NCBI GenBank assembly: GCA_041665985.1
Contig: JBAYHV010000023.1
Location: forward strand, 1 to 11,968
Length of the DNA: 11,968 bases
Direction: 5' to 3'
Source of the DNA: CAIRYW01 sp041665985
GTDB lineage: Bacteria > Patescibacteriota > Minisyncoccia > Phycocordibacterales > CAIRYW01
A program made the translations under genes and the position numbers. Below the pieces are notes generated by a model that did no database searches, had not been told where the DNA came from, and saw nothing but the letters and a program-made list of their open reading frames with translations. Positions 1-5,506 of the stretch are shown one piece after another (the stretch's first letter is position 1; the number at the start of each line of letters is the position of its first letter).

Positions 1-226
1 CCACTGAACCATAAGAAATATTCGATCCAGGAAATTCAATTGCTGTTGGGAAGTATAGAAAATAAAGAGCAATACTCCAGATAACAACTATAAAGAAGGA
101 AACGGATAAAAAGGAAATAACAATGAACCAGTCTCTGTCTGGATCTGGATTACTCATTTTTAGAAAAAACTTTTTTGTTTTTTCCATTTCAACATCTATT
201 TGTTTTTTTATATAATCACTTTTCAT
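1..226 (-). CDS. Membrane protein after pilO, truncated by window edge
   Basis: The visible part is 75 residues starting at ATG 224-226, one base after the pilO stop codon, so it is very probably translated with the pilus operon. The product is unrecognised. It has a charged, probably cytoplasmic N-terminus (about residues 1-32, rich in Lys/Asp/Glu) and one hydrophobic segment at about 33-58, followed by the start of an extracytoplasmic part. In diderm type IV pilus operons this slot holds pilP, a lipoprotein. The visible N-terminus has no lipobox cysteine and a long cytoplasmic lead, so it does not look like PilP. No Shine-Dalgarno sequence precedes the start (the upstream bases are ACTACAAAATAAA). 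The reading frame is open to the window edge. A role in the pilus inner-membrane complex is inferred from context only. Confidence 0.75.
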   Translation of the reverse strand, partial: MKSDYIKKQIDVEMEKTKKFFLKMSNPDPDRDWFIVISFLSVSFFIVVIWSIALYFLYFPTAIEFPGSNISYGSV

Positions 227-227
227 T

Positions 228-809
228 TTATTTTGTAGTTTGGCTTGCCATAGTTTTAACTATATTTAATGTAAGGTTTAATTTCCATAGATCATTTTTT
301 GCTGATTTCGTAGTTTGTCCTAGAGATTGAACAGGAGTTTCTTTTACAATCGAAACTGAAGAAATATATGATCTATAGGGCAGATTTTCTAAAATAGAAA
401 TAAACTGCATCAAGTTTGAATATGGAGCTTCGGCTTCAAAAGTAATAAGTAATTCATTTTTTAATGCTGATTTTAACTCAGGGACATTTATCTCAGAGAC
501 AGATTTAGTGTTTCCTGTTATTTTTAAATTTCTCATTATTGTTTCAAGTGACTGAATAGAGTTTGGAATATCATCATCTTTTATAAACAATGCCAATAAC
601 TCTTTATTTTGCTCACTAAAATTTTTAATTTTTCTTCTTAAATTACTTAGTTGCTGGTTTTTAATTATATCCATCTGTAAATTACCAGAAAGATTTTGAG
701 TGTCACTATATTTTTGTTCGATCTTAGAAATTACCCAAATATGTACAGCAAAAAAAACTAAAGCCATAGTTCCAACGATAGAAGAAATAATTATAAGTTT
801 TTTTTTCAT
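228..809 (-). CDS. pilO: Type IV pilus inner-membrane platform protein PilO
   Basis: 193 residues. A short cationic N-terminus (MKKK) leads into one TM segment at about 4-27. A polar, probably coiled-coil stretch (about 30-75) follows, then an extracytoplasmic domain of about 110 residues with the alternating pattern expected of the PilO ferredoxin-like fold. The family heterodimerises with PilN and links the cytoplasmic PilM ring and motor to the pilus. The assignment rests on architecture, size and position directly after pilM and pilN, because PilO sequences are poorly conserved. The gene starts 9 bases after the pilN stop and is followed after 1 base by another membrane-protein gene. The upstream sequence is A/T-rich with no Shine-Dalgarno motif. 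It could alternatively be a GspM-like protein of a related type II machinery, but the PilM neighbour favours a pilus. Confidence 0.8.
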   Translation of the reverse strand: MKKKLIIISSIVGTMALVFFAVHIWVISKIEQKYSDTQNLSGNLQMDIIKNQQLSNLRRKIKNFSEQNKELLALFIKDDDIPNSIQSLETIMRNLKITGNTKSVSEINVPELKSALKNELLITFEAEAPYSNLMQFISILENLPYRSYISSVSIVKETPVQSLGQTTKSAKNDLWKLNLTLNIVKTMASQTTK

Positions 810-818
810 ATTAGATTT

Positions 819-1349
819 TTAAAATTGTCCCGATAAATTTATTGAAAAAGGTATATTTGAATCTTTAGCATAATTGGATAAAGGCAGATTAGCATTAGTA
901 AAAAGAGTCTGTTCTAGAAGTTTTTTTTGAAAAGTTTGCAAAGATTGTCGACTTGAAGCAATTCCACTTATAACCAAGGTACTTGCTTTCGAATTATATA
1001 TGTATGAAAAATTTGTAAGTTTTATTTCAGAACTTTGTGCTTTAATAACAGCCTTTATAGATGAAATTACACTTCTCTGATCAACGGCTGCGATATTGAT
1101 ATTTTGTCTTATACTTTTTATATCATCTGCCCCGCTCTGCCCCGCCTGCAAAGCAATTTGCTTTTCTAATGAGTTCTTTTGATCCAAAGAAATTTTATTT
1201 TCGACAGACACCCTAAGATAAGTTGGCAAAATAAAAATTCCAGAAATAATGGTTAATATAATAAGGCCTAATAAACCAACGATCGCAAGACGAATCCTAT
1301 ATTCAAAATGTAATCTTTTTCTATATTTTTCTGGAAGTAGTGAAAACAT
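819..1349 (-). CDS. pilN: Type IV pilus assembly protein PilN
   Basis: 176 residues with a short cytoplasmic N-terminus, one TM segment at about 21-43, and an extracytoplasmic domain of about 130 residues. The N-terminus contains SLLPEKYR at residues 3-10, which resembles the conserved INLLP peptide by which PilN docks into the groove of PilM. This is the best single sequence argument for the name. The gene lies 5 bases after the pilM stop and 9 bases before pilO, the standard M-N-O order. No Shine-Dalgarno motif precedes the ATG. The rest of the protein is a polar segment with coiled-coil character (about 45-75) and a C-terminal domain that should pair with PilO. Confidence 0.85.
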   Translation of the reverse strand: MFSLLPEKYRKRLHFEYRIRLAIVGLLGLIILTIISGIFILPTYLRVSVENKISLDQKNSLEKQIALQAGQSGADDIKSIRQNINIAAVDQRSVISSIKAVIKAQSSEIKLTNFSYIYNSKASTLVISGIASSRQSLQTFQKKLLEQTLFTNANLPLSNYAKDSNIPFSINLSGQF

Positions 1350-1354
1350 AATAT

Positions 1355-2413
1355 TTATTCAGAAAAAATACCAAGCAAAGCGGCATAACTGAGTGAATCA
1401 CCGAAAGGAATCTCAGGTACCTCGTCTTTGTATCTAGGAAAATTCGACCACACATCCCCTTTTTCAGTTTTGATTCTAAGACTTTCAGACAAATGCTCAA
1501 CAAGACCCGGCATATTTGCATTCGAACCAGAAATTATTATTTTTTCTATAACCCCGTTTTTTTCATCATGGGTCTGCCAGTAAATAATAACTCTTTCTAT
1601 TTCATCTCTGATGGCCGAAATAGAATTTCCAAGAGCTAAAAAACAATCGTGGTTCTCTTCTTTCATTGAAAATCCTTTTTCATTTTTTATGATCTCTGCT
1701 TGATCTAAGGGAATTTGACAATATTTTGCGATCGCCTCAGTTATCATTTCCCCTCCAAATTTGATAGCTGAACTAAATCTTATGATCCTATTCTTAGCTA
1801 CAGCAATTACTGTTTTATTCTTGCTAATATGAGCAATAAGAACAACTCCTTTTTCATCATTCTTTATCAAATCTTTTGCCAAAGCATGTGACTCTGGAAT
1901 AAAAGAGATAGGTTTAATATTATTTTTTTCAAAAAAATCTACATAAGTCGAAACTGTGTCCTGAGAAAGTGCCGTAACCACTGCAATTTTTTTACCGTCT
2001 TCCGAAAAAGTTATAAAATCAAAAACTGTATTACTTGGCAAAAGAGGGACATTTTCTTCAAGATGAAATTCTATCTCCCCTCTTGCAGAAGCCTCATCGC
2101 CTTCAATAGGTAAAATAAAAAGATAGGATGATTCTTCAGGCACAATTACTCTCACATACTTTATTTTTTTATCGCTTATTTTTTTTAAAAAAGAAAAAGC
2201 TTGTTCAGAATGTAAAAAATCCTTTTCTAAAATATTCTGAAAACCAAATTTTTTTAATTTAAAGCCTTTTTCATCTCTTTCAAAATCAACAAATCTAAAT
2301 CCCTCAGTGGAAAAATCAATTCCTGTACCAGAAAAATTCAAAAAAATTGGAGTAGGAAAAAATTTCAGGAATTTATAGTAAGCAGTTTGAAAAAAATTAT
2401 TTTTGAAACTCAT
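1355..2413 (-). CDS. pilM: Type IV pilus assembly ATPase-fold protein PilM
   Basis: 352 residues, the usual PilM length, with the actin/FtsA-like fold. Visible landmarks are a first phosphate-type motif at about 31-44 (GIDFSTEGFRFVDF), the PilM-typical stretch FGGEMITEAIAKY near 219 with AEIIK near 239, and an adenosine-type loop ISGSNANMPGL near 294-304. PilM is cytoplasmic and binds the N-terminal tail of PilN, coupling the PilN/PilO membrane platform to the extension motor. The gene opens the operon. Its ATG is the first base after an inverted-repeat element (2414-2543), and its first two codons, ATGAGT, are repeated exactly on the far side of that element. The pilM start therefore seems to have been duplicated by an insertion. 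GGG directly abuts the ATG, too close to act as a Shine-Dalgarno site. Confidence 0.93.
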   Translation of the reverse strand: MSFKNNFFQTAYYKFLKFFPTPIFLNFSGTGIDFSTEGFRFVDFERDEKGFKLKKFGFQNILEKDFLHSEQAFSFLKKISDKKIKYVRVIVPEESSYLFILPIEGDEASARGEIEFHLEENVPLLPSNTVFDFITFSEDGKKIAVVTALSQDTVSTYVDFFEKNNIKPISFIPESHALAKDLIKNDEKGVVLIAHISKNKTVIAVAKNRIIRFSSAIKFGGEMITEAIAKYCQIPLDQAEIIKNEKGFSMKEENHDCFLALGNSISAIRDEIERVIIYWQTHDEKNGVIEKIIISGSNANMPGLVEHLSESLRIKTEKGDVWSNFPRYKDEVPEIPFGDSLSYAALLGIFSE

Positions 2414-2543
2414 CCCGCACTAGAAAATGACATCGCTTTTGAAAGCGTGTCCATTTTCAAAATTACTTTTTAATGTGAATCGAAGAACCTTGTTTGCTAA
2501 CATCTTTATGTTTAAGCTTTTAATATCATTTTACAGTGACGGG
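2414..2543 (-). mobile_element. 130-bp inverted-repeat element at pilM start (family A, copy 1)
   Basis: The ends are imperfect inverted repeats of about 20 bases. Read on the plus strand the left end is CCCGCACTAGAAAATGACAT; the reverse complement of the right end is CCCGTCACTGTAAAATGATAT less its last base. The element is flanked by exact 6-base direct repeats, ACTCAT at 2408-2413 and 2544-2549, which on the coding strand read ATGAGT, the first two codons of pilM. It aligns along its whole length with the element at 8750-8876 and shares its outer ends with the one at 3507-3747. It has no coding capacity. An internal hairpin CGCTT-TTGA-AAGCG lies at 2434-2447. I infer a non-autonomous transposable element (MITE-like) that now forms the 5' leader of pilM; no transposase is visible in the window. 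Confidence 0.8.
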
Positions 2544-2556
2544 ACTCATTACCTAT

Positions 2557-2562
2557 ATTATA
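2557..2562 (-). promoter_or_regulatory. -10 box upstream of the element at pilM
   Basis: TATAAT on the minus strand, 7 bases before the outer ATGAGT copy (2544-2549). The same spacing occurs before several intact genes here, so this is probably the original leaderless pilM promoter, now separated from pilM by the 130-bp insertion. No convincing -35 box is seen. Confidence 0.5.
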
Positions 2563-2586
2563 GCCCTTCAAAGACTTTTTTTAAAA

Positions 2587-2940
2587 TTATCTAGCAGTAG
2601 AACCTGGAAGAATTTCTGGACCAGGCTCAACAAGAGAAAAAGTATCTCCGTCTCCAACAGCCAAGATCATTCCATCACTTACAAAACCTTTAATAGTTCT
2701 TGGCTCAAGATTTGTGACAAACATACATTTCTTTCCAACAAGCTGTAATATATCCGGAAAATGAAGTGCAATTCCAGAAACGATCTGGCGAGGTGAACCT
2801 TCTCCAAAATCAACCGAAAGTTTTAGAAGCTTATCCGTATCAGGAATTTTTTCAGCAGAAAGGATCTGTCCTACTTTCATTTCAACTTTTTTAAAATCTT
2901 CGTAAGTTATTTTTTTGTCTGGTTTATTTATATCTTCCAT
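2587..2940 (-). CDS. Stand-alone tRNA-binding OB-fold protein (MetRS C-terminal/CsaA type)
   Basis: 117 residues that form almost entirely one EMAPII/Arc1p-type tRNA-binding OB-fold. Landmarks are FKKVEMKVGQI (16-26), an IPDTDKLLKL strand (32-41), RQIVSGIA (51-58), NLEPRTIKGFVSDGMILA (77-94) and a C-terminal PGPEILPGS. This is the domain appended to the C-terminus of many methionyl-tRNA synthetases (MetG, or separate beta subunit); free-standing versions also include the putative chaperone CsaA. In this compact genome type it is most likely a separate MetRS beta subunit binding tRNA nonspecifically, but the synthetase itself is not in the window, so I leave the symbol empty. It is bounded on both sides by inverted-repeat elements. 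No Shine-Dalgarno sequence precedes the ATG. Confidence 0.88.
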   Translation of the reverse strand: MEDINKPDKKITYEDFKKVEMKVGQILSAEKIPDTDKLLKLSVDFGEGSPRQIVSGIALHFPDILQLVGKKCMFVTNLEPRTIKGFVSDGMILAVGDGDTFSLVEPGPEILPGSTAR

Positions 2941-2955
2941 GTTGATTAAGTCAAA

Positions 2956-3121
2956 ATTTAGAACTTAAAATGCAAAATTGCAATTCAAAACTCAAAATTT
3001 TTTATATATTTAACTTTTTAATTTTTACTTGTGCCACAAGGGCATTTCTTATTCTCTAATTTCACTCCGCTCAATAAGAGAATAATGTTAACTTTTAACT
3101 TTTGCATTTTGATTTCTGAAT
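2956..3121. repeat. Inverted-repeat-bounded noncoding element (family B)
   Basis: Terminal inverted repeats of about 24 bases (2956-2979 against 3098-3121) follow the pattern ATTyAGAAmTyAAAATGCAAAAkT with about four differences. Inside lie a palindrome CTTGTG-C-CACAAG at 3028-3040 and a 9-base inverted repeat TTATTCTCT/AGAGAATAA at 3049-3057 and 3077-3085. It fills the 185-base gap between the tRNA-binding protein gene and the ruvX stop and has no coding frame. The form is MITE-like, but no target duplication is evident, so an old insertion or a structured noncoding segment are both possible. Confidence 0.55.
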
Positions 3122-3125
3122 TATT

Positions 3126-3506
3126 CTAATTACTTTTATCTATAAAACTTTGTAAAATTATTGTTGCAGCGGATGCGTCAATCATATCATTTTCACCTTG
3201 GATCAAAATTGCCTGTTGAGAGGTCATAAACTCAAGCTGAAATTCTATCGGTAATTTTGTTTCGTTTGAAATAACATCAGCAAAACGGCGAATACTTTGC
3301 ATGATTTGATTGTCCTTCATATTTGAATCTTTTGAATCTCCGATCACAATTTTCTCAATTTTCTCATCTGAACAGATCTTTTTGATATTGGATATCAAAC
3401 TTCGGTCATTATTTAGTACCATTTTAGGGAAAGCCATTACCCCACTTGAATCAGATGTGGCAATGCCAATTCGTTTTGAACCATAATCAATTCCTAATAA
3501 TTTCAT
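3126..3506 (-). CDS. ruvX: Putative Holliday junction resolvase RuvX/YqgF
   Basis: 126 residues, close to the usual 130-150. The RNase H-like fold is recognisable from LGIDYGSKRIGIA at 4-16 (metal-binding Asp7), IVIGDSKD at 53-60, and the C-terminal DASAATIILQSFID at 110-123 (Asp110 in the place of the conserved DAxAA acid). The usual DERxTTxxA segment reads LEFMTSQQA here: the Glu (92) is kept but the preceding Asp and following Arg are not. Family members process pre-16S rRNA 5' ends and/or resolve Holliday junctions. The ATG touches the end of an inverted-repeat element (3507-3747), and its first codons ATGAAA nearly match ATGAAT on the element's other side. The stop is TAG. The tRNA-binding protein gene lies downstream on the same strand. 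Confidence 0.9.
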   Translation of the reverse strand: MKLLGIDYGSKRIGIATSDSSGVMAFPKMVLNNDRSLISNIKKICSDEKIEKIVIGDSKDSNMKDNQIMQSIRRFADVISNETKLPIEFQLEFMTSQQAILIQGENDMIDASAATIILQSFIDKSN

Positions 3507-3747
3507 CCCGTCACTAGAATTTTAATTTGTTAAATCTTTCGACTGTTTTCATTTGAATAGATATTTAATGTATGTTTTGCAATATTAAGCTTTATTTAAG
3601 CAATTTAACGTATTTTAAAAAAAGATCTAACTTTGATTATGTCCAAACCTTTGTATTTACTATACCTTATATCTCTTGAAAAACTTTACTTTTATGAACT
3701 TTTGAACTTAATTTCCGGACATAATCCAATTAAAATTTCAGTGCGGG
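3507..3747 (-). mobile_element. 241-bp inverted-repeat element at ruvX start (family A, copy 3)
   Basis: The left end reads CCCGTCACTAGAATTTTAAT and the reverse complement of the right end CCCGCACTGAAATTTTAATT; the match runs for about 22 bases with one indel and three mismatches. The flanks are near-identical 6-mers, TTTCAT (3501-3506) and ATTCAT (3748-3753), reading ATGAAA and ATGAAT on the coding strand; the first is the ruvX start. The outer 10 bases equal those of the elements at 2414-2543 and 8750-8876, but the interior is unrelated and longer. A second inverted repeat, GATTATGTCC/GGACATAATC, lies at 3635-3644 and 3717-3726. No open frame of note. Probably a related non-autonomous element, or the same ends around different cargo. 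Confidence 0.65.
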
Positions 3748-3809
3748 ATTCATTGGTTAAGCATATAACAATTGAAAAGAAATCAAAAATATGCCAATAT
3801 CTTCTGATT

Positions 3810-3899
3810 GGAGGGGTAGCCAAGCGGTTTACGGCAACAGTCTTGAAAACTGTCACATCCGAAAGGGTGTCGCGAGTTCGAATCTCGCCCCCTCCGCCA
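3810..3899 (+). tRNA. tRNA-Ser (anticodon UGA)
   Basis: A complete cloverleaf can be drawn. The acceptor GGAGGGG (3810-3816) pairs with CCCCTCC (3889-3895), the discriminator base is G, and CCA is encoded (3897-3899). The anticodon stem ACAGT/ACTGT encloses the loop CTTGAAA with anticodon TGA at 3844-3846. A long variable arm (CATCCGAAAGGGTG) is as expected for a class II tRNA, and the T arm is GCGAG-TTCGAAT-CTCGC. It reads UCA and probably other UCN serine codons. Possible weak promoter: TTGAAA at 3772-3777, 17 bases before CAATAT. A 12-bp perfect palindrome CGAGCTAGCTCG follows at 3903-3914, without a T run. Confidence 0.96.
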
Positions 3900-3951
3900 A
3901 GACGAGCTAGCTCGAGAATTAAAATCTGTGTATTGAAAAATACCAACATGG

Positions 3952-3957
3952 TATAAT
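3952..3957 (+). promoter_or_regulatory. Extended -10 box, leaderless start of the 172-aa gene
   Basis: TATAAT preceded by TGG (an extended -10), ending 6 bases before the ATG at 3964. Transcription would start at or next to the A of the start codon, giving a leaderless mRNA. No clear -35 at standard spacing. Confidence 0.65.
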
Positions 3958-3963
3958 TGACTC

Positions 3964-4482
3964 ATGAATAAAATTGTTGAACTTGAGAAAAAACCACTAT
4001 TTCGTTTTTTTAAGGTTATATATATTTTAATAGTGGGAATTGTGGCAATTATAACTATCTTCTTTTTTGTTGTGGGAAAGGAAAATAAATTAAGCACCGA
4101 TAGTTCATATTATACGTGTAACGGATTAGGAGATACTGCTCAAACATTAACTGATAATGAAAAGAAATTAATTCAAAACTCCAAATCTTTAATATTTCAG
4201 AAAGGAACACCTGAAAACATAAGATTAAGTAAGGAATGCTATAAACTATATAGTGGAGGAAAAGACCCAGATTTAGCTACTAGTTTTGAAATTCAATTGT
4301 TTGAAGGAATGCAAAAAGGAGATAACGGCAAAGTCTACACAATAAGCGGAACGAGGGAATATATAGATTGGCACTTAGATTATCTATTATTAATATTAAT
4401 TGTAGAAGGAATTATTTTCTATCTTATTAGACTTGCGGGGCTTTATATTTTCGGTGGCAAACAAGCTATATCATCTATTTAG
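3964..4482 (+). CDS. Two-TM membrane protein of unknown function
   Basis: 172 residues, not recognised. A cytoplasmic N-terminus with basic residues precedes TM1 at about 17-37, a polar loop of about 100 residues (38-137) and TM2 at about 138-160, with a short C-terminal tail. This predicts one extracytoplasmic domain between two TM helices, with both termini inside. The loop holds two cysteines (52 and 92) that could form a disulfide, and Asp/Lys-rich stretches. A TATAAT box 6 bases before the ATG supports this start and a leaderless message. The neighbouring downstream gene begins 38 bases after the stop and may be cotranscribed. The position just downstream of a tRNA-Ser gene and a mobile element suggests accessory DNA, but composition is not obviously foreign. 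Confidence 0.75.
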   Translation: MNKIVELEKKPLFRFFKVIYILIVGIVAIITIFFFVVGKENKLSTDSSYYTCNGLGDTAQTLTDNEKKLIQNSKSLIFQKGTPENIRLSKECYKLYSGGKDPDLATSFEIQLFEGMQKGDNGKVYTISGTREYIDWHLDYLLLILIVEGIIFYLIRLAGLYIFGGKQAISSI

Positions 4483-4520
4483 TTTATATTAAATAAACCA
4501 TTTTTATTGGAATTATATAC

Positions 4521-5048
4521 ATGAGAAATGATATACGAGAAAAACTACAAGCAGAGTTAAACAAGAAAATCGAGGGTGAACCCCAGGTCGTGTATATTCT
4601 TTCTCGTGTTCGCAAGATGCTCGAGATAGATGGAAAAGAAAAGGAGACAAAATATAATAAACTGAAATTCTATTGTGATTGGGCATTACATCCCGCAATC
4701 AATAACGTTGGTGCCGTTCGAGATATCCTTGACGGAATAGTTGCTCGTAGAGCAGAAGTTGGCGCTGATCTAACAATGAAATTTGAGACCTTCCACCACG
4801 AATTTAAAAGATTTCTCAAAGAATATGGGATTTCTACGATTTTTTATGATTCTGACGAAAATAGGTTTTATCTTGAGATGTATTTATCTCAGATATATGC
4901 AGATACGCCTCTAATTATCGACAGAAAGATAAAAGTTAGTTGGTTTGGTCAAGCAGGAGAAAGGTCATTCGGAGGTAGTTTCAAGGTTGAAAATCTCACT
5001 AAACCGAGCGCTCGAGATACATCAGATTTAATAAAATATAATTATTAA
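4521..5048 (+). CDS. Soluble protein of unknown function with FYCDWALH motif
   Basis: 175 residues, no signal or TM segment, so probably cytoplasmic. I do not recognise a named family. The most conspicuous part is residues 22-70: a helical stretch (VVYILSRVRKMLEIDGKE) followed by YNKLKFYCDWALHPAINNV, a compact Trp/Cys/His-containing motif that looks conserved rather than random. The C-terminal half is mixed alpha/beta with a basic strand (KIKVSWFGQ). It follows the 172-residue membrane protein on the same strand with a 38-base gap and is closed by a hairpin plus T-run at 5174-5201, so the two may form a short operon. Upstream bases are AT-rich without a Shine-Dalgarno site. G+C appears a little higher than in the preceding gene. 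Confidence 0.75.
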   Translation: MRNDIREKLQAELNKKIEGEPQVVYILSRVRKMLEIDGKEKETKYNKLKFYCDWALHPAINNVGAVRDILDGIVARRAEVGADLTMKFETFHHEFKRFLKEYGISTIFYDSDENRFYLEMYLSQIYADTPLIIDRKIKVSWFGQAGERSFGGSFKVENLTKPSARDTSDLIKYNY

Positions 5049-5173
5049 ACAGACCTTATGAACCTTGTTGGAATTTAGTTCTAACTCGACTCTCTCCGCA
5101 TTTTAATTAATACAAAAAAATAGATACTCCTCAAGCATTTATATTTATATAACTACCCTAAAACATAAAAAAT

Positions 5174-5201
5174 AGGAGAGCTAAAATAGACTCTCCTTTT
5201 T
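5174..5201. terminator. Bidirectional intrinsic terminator
   Basis: Stem AGGAGAG (5174-5180) / CTCTCCT (5191-5197) with a 10-base loop, followed by TTTT on the plus strand and ATTTTTT on the minus strand. It lies between the convergent 175-aa (plus) and 56-aa (minus) genes and can serve both. Confidence 0.75.
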
Positions 5202-5215
5202 ACAAATTGGCACAT

Positions 5216-5386
5216 TCACTTCTTTTTCTCTTCCGTTTTTTCCTTGGAAGGCTTCGGGAGCGTTCCTTTCAGAACAAAAATGTCTTGAGGCTGTTCACCG
5301 TCGTGTTTGTATTTGCCAAAAGAACTTTGTGGTCCGCCTTTTTTGAATGGGTTAGGCGGAGTACTGATGATACAATGTTTCGCCAT
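5216..5386 (-). CDS. 56-residue Pro/Lys-rich small protein
   Basis: A 57-codon frame from ATG 5384-5386 to TGA 5216-5218. The protein begins MAKHCIISTPPNPFKKGGP, continues through a Gly/Lys/Asp-rich middle and a short hydrophobic strand (DIFVLKGTLPKP, about 35-46), and ends in a charged tail of Lys and Glu. No TM segment or signal peptide; no family recognised. Evidence that it is real: codon use looks like coding sequence with G+C above its surroundings, the frame fills the space between a terminator and an AT-rich upstream region, and the terminator T-run (5174-5201 region) follows its stop on the minus strand. The overlapping plus-strand frame has the look of its antisense shadow. Confidence 0.6.
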   Translation of the reverse strand: MAKHCIISTPPNPFKKGGPQSSFGKYKHDGEQPQDIFVLKGTLPKPSKEKTEEKKK

Positions 5387-5506
5387 AGGTTTTATTTCTA
5401 TTAAGGGGTTTATTGCCTAATCAAAATACTATCAGTAACTTCTGAAATTACAAGAAATTAACTCCGGCTCACATACCCTACTTGAATCATCAGCAAAAAA
5501 TTTCTT

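Noticed and set aside
2414..3747. Reading the family A elements as integron attC sites
   Set aside because: The ends lack the GTTRRRY core sites, the adjacent genes are core genes on both strands, and no integrase is present.
3692..4097. Minus- and plus-strand frames across the tRNA-Ser gene
   Set aside because: They are translations of the tRNA sequence and of the antisense of the 172-aa gene; the cloverleaf explains the DNA.
5216..5218. UGA recoding (Gly or Trp) as in some CPR lineages
   Set aside because: No in-frame TGA occurs within the recognised genes examined, and TGA serves as a stop for the 56-aa gene.
5207..5404. 65-codon plus-strand frame
   Set aside because: It is the antisense of the better-supported 56-residue minus-strand gene and reads through its terminator-proximal end.
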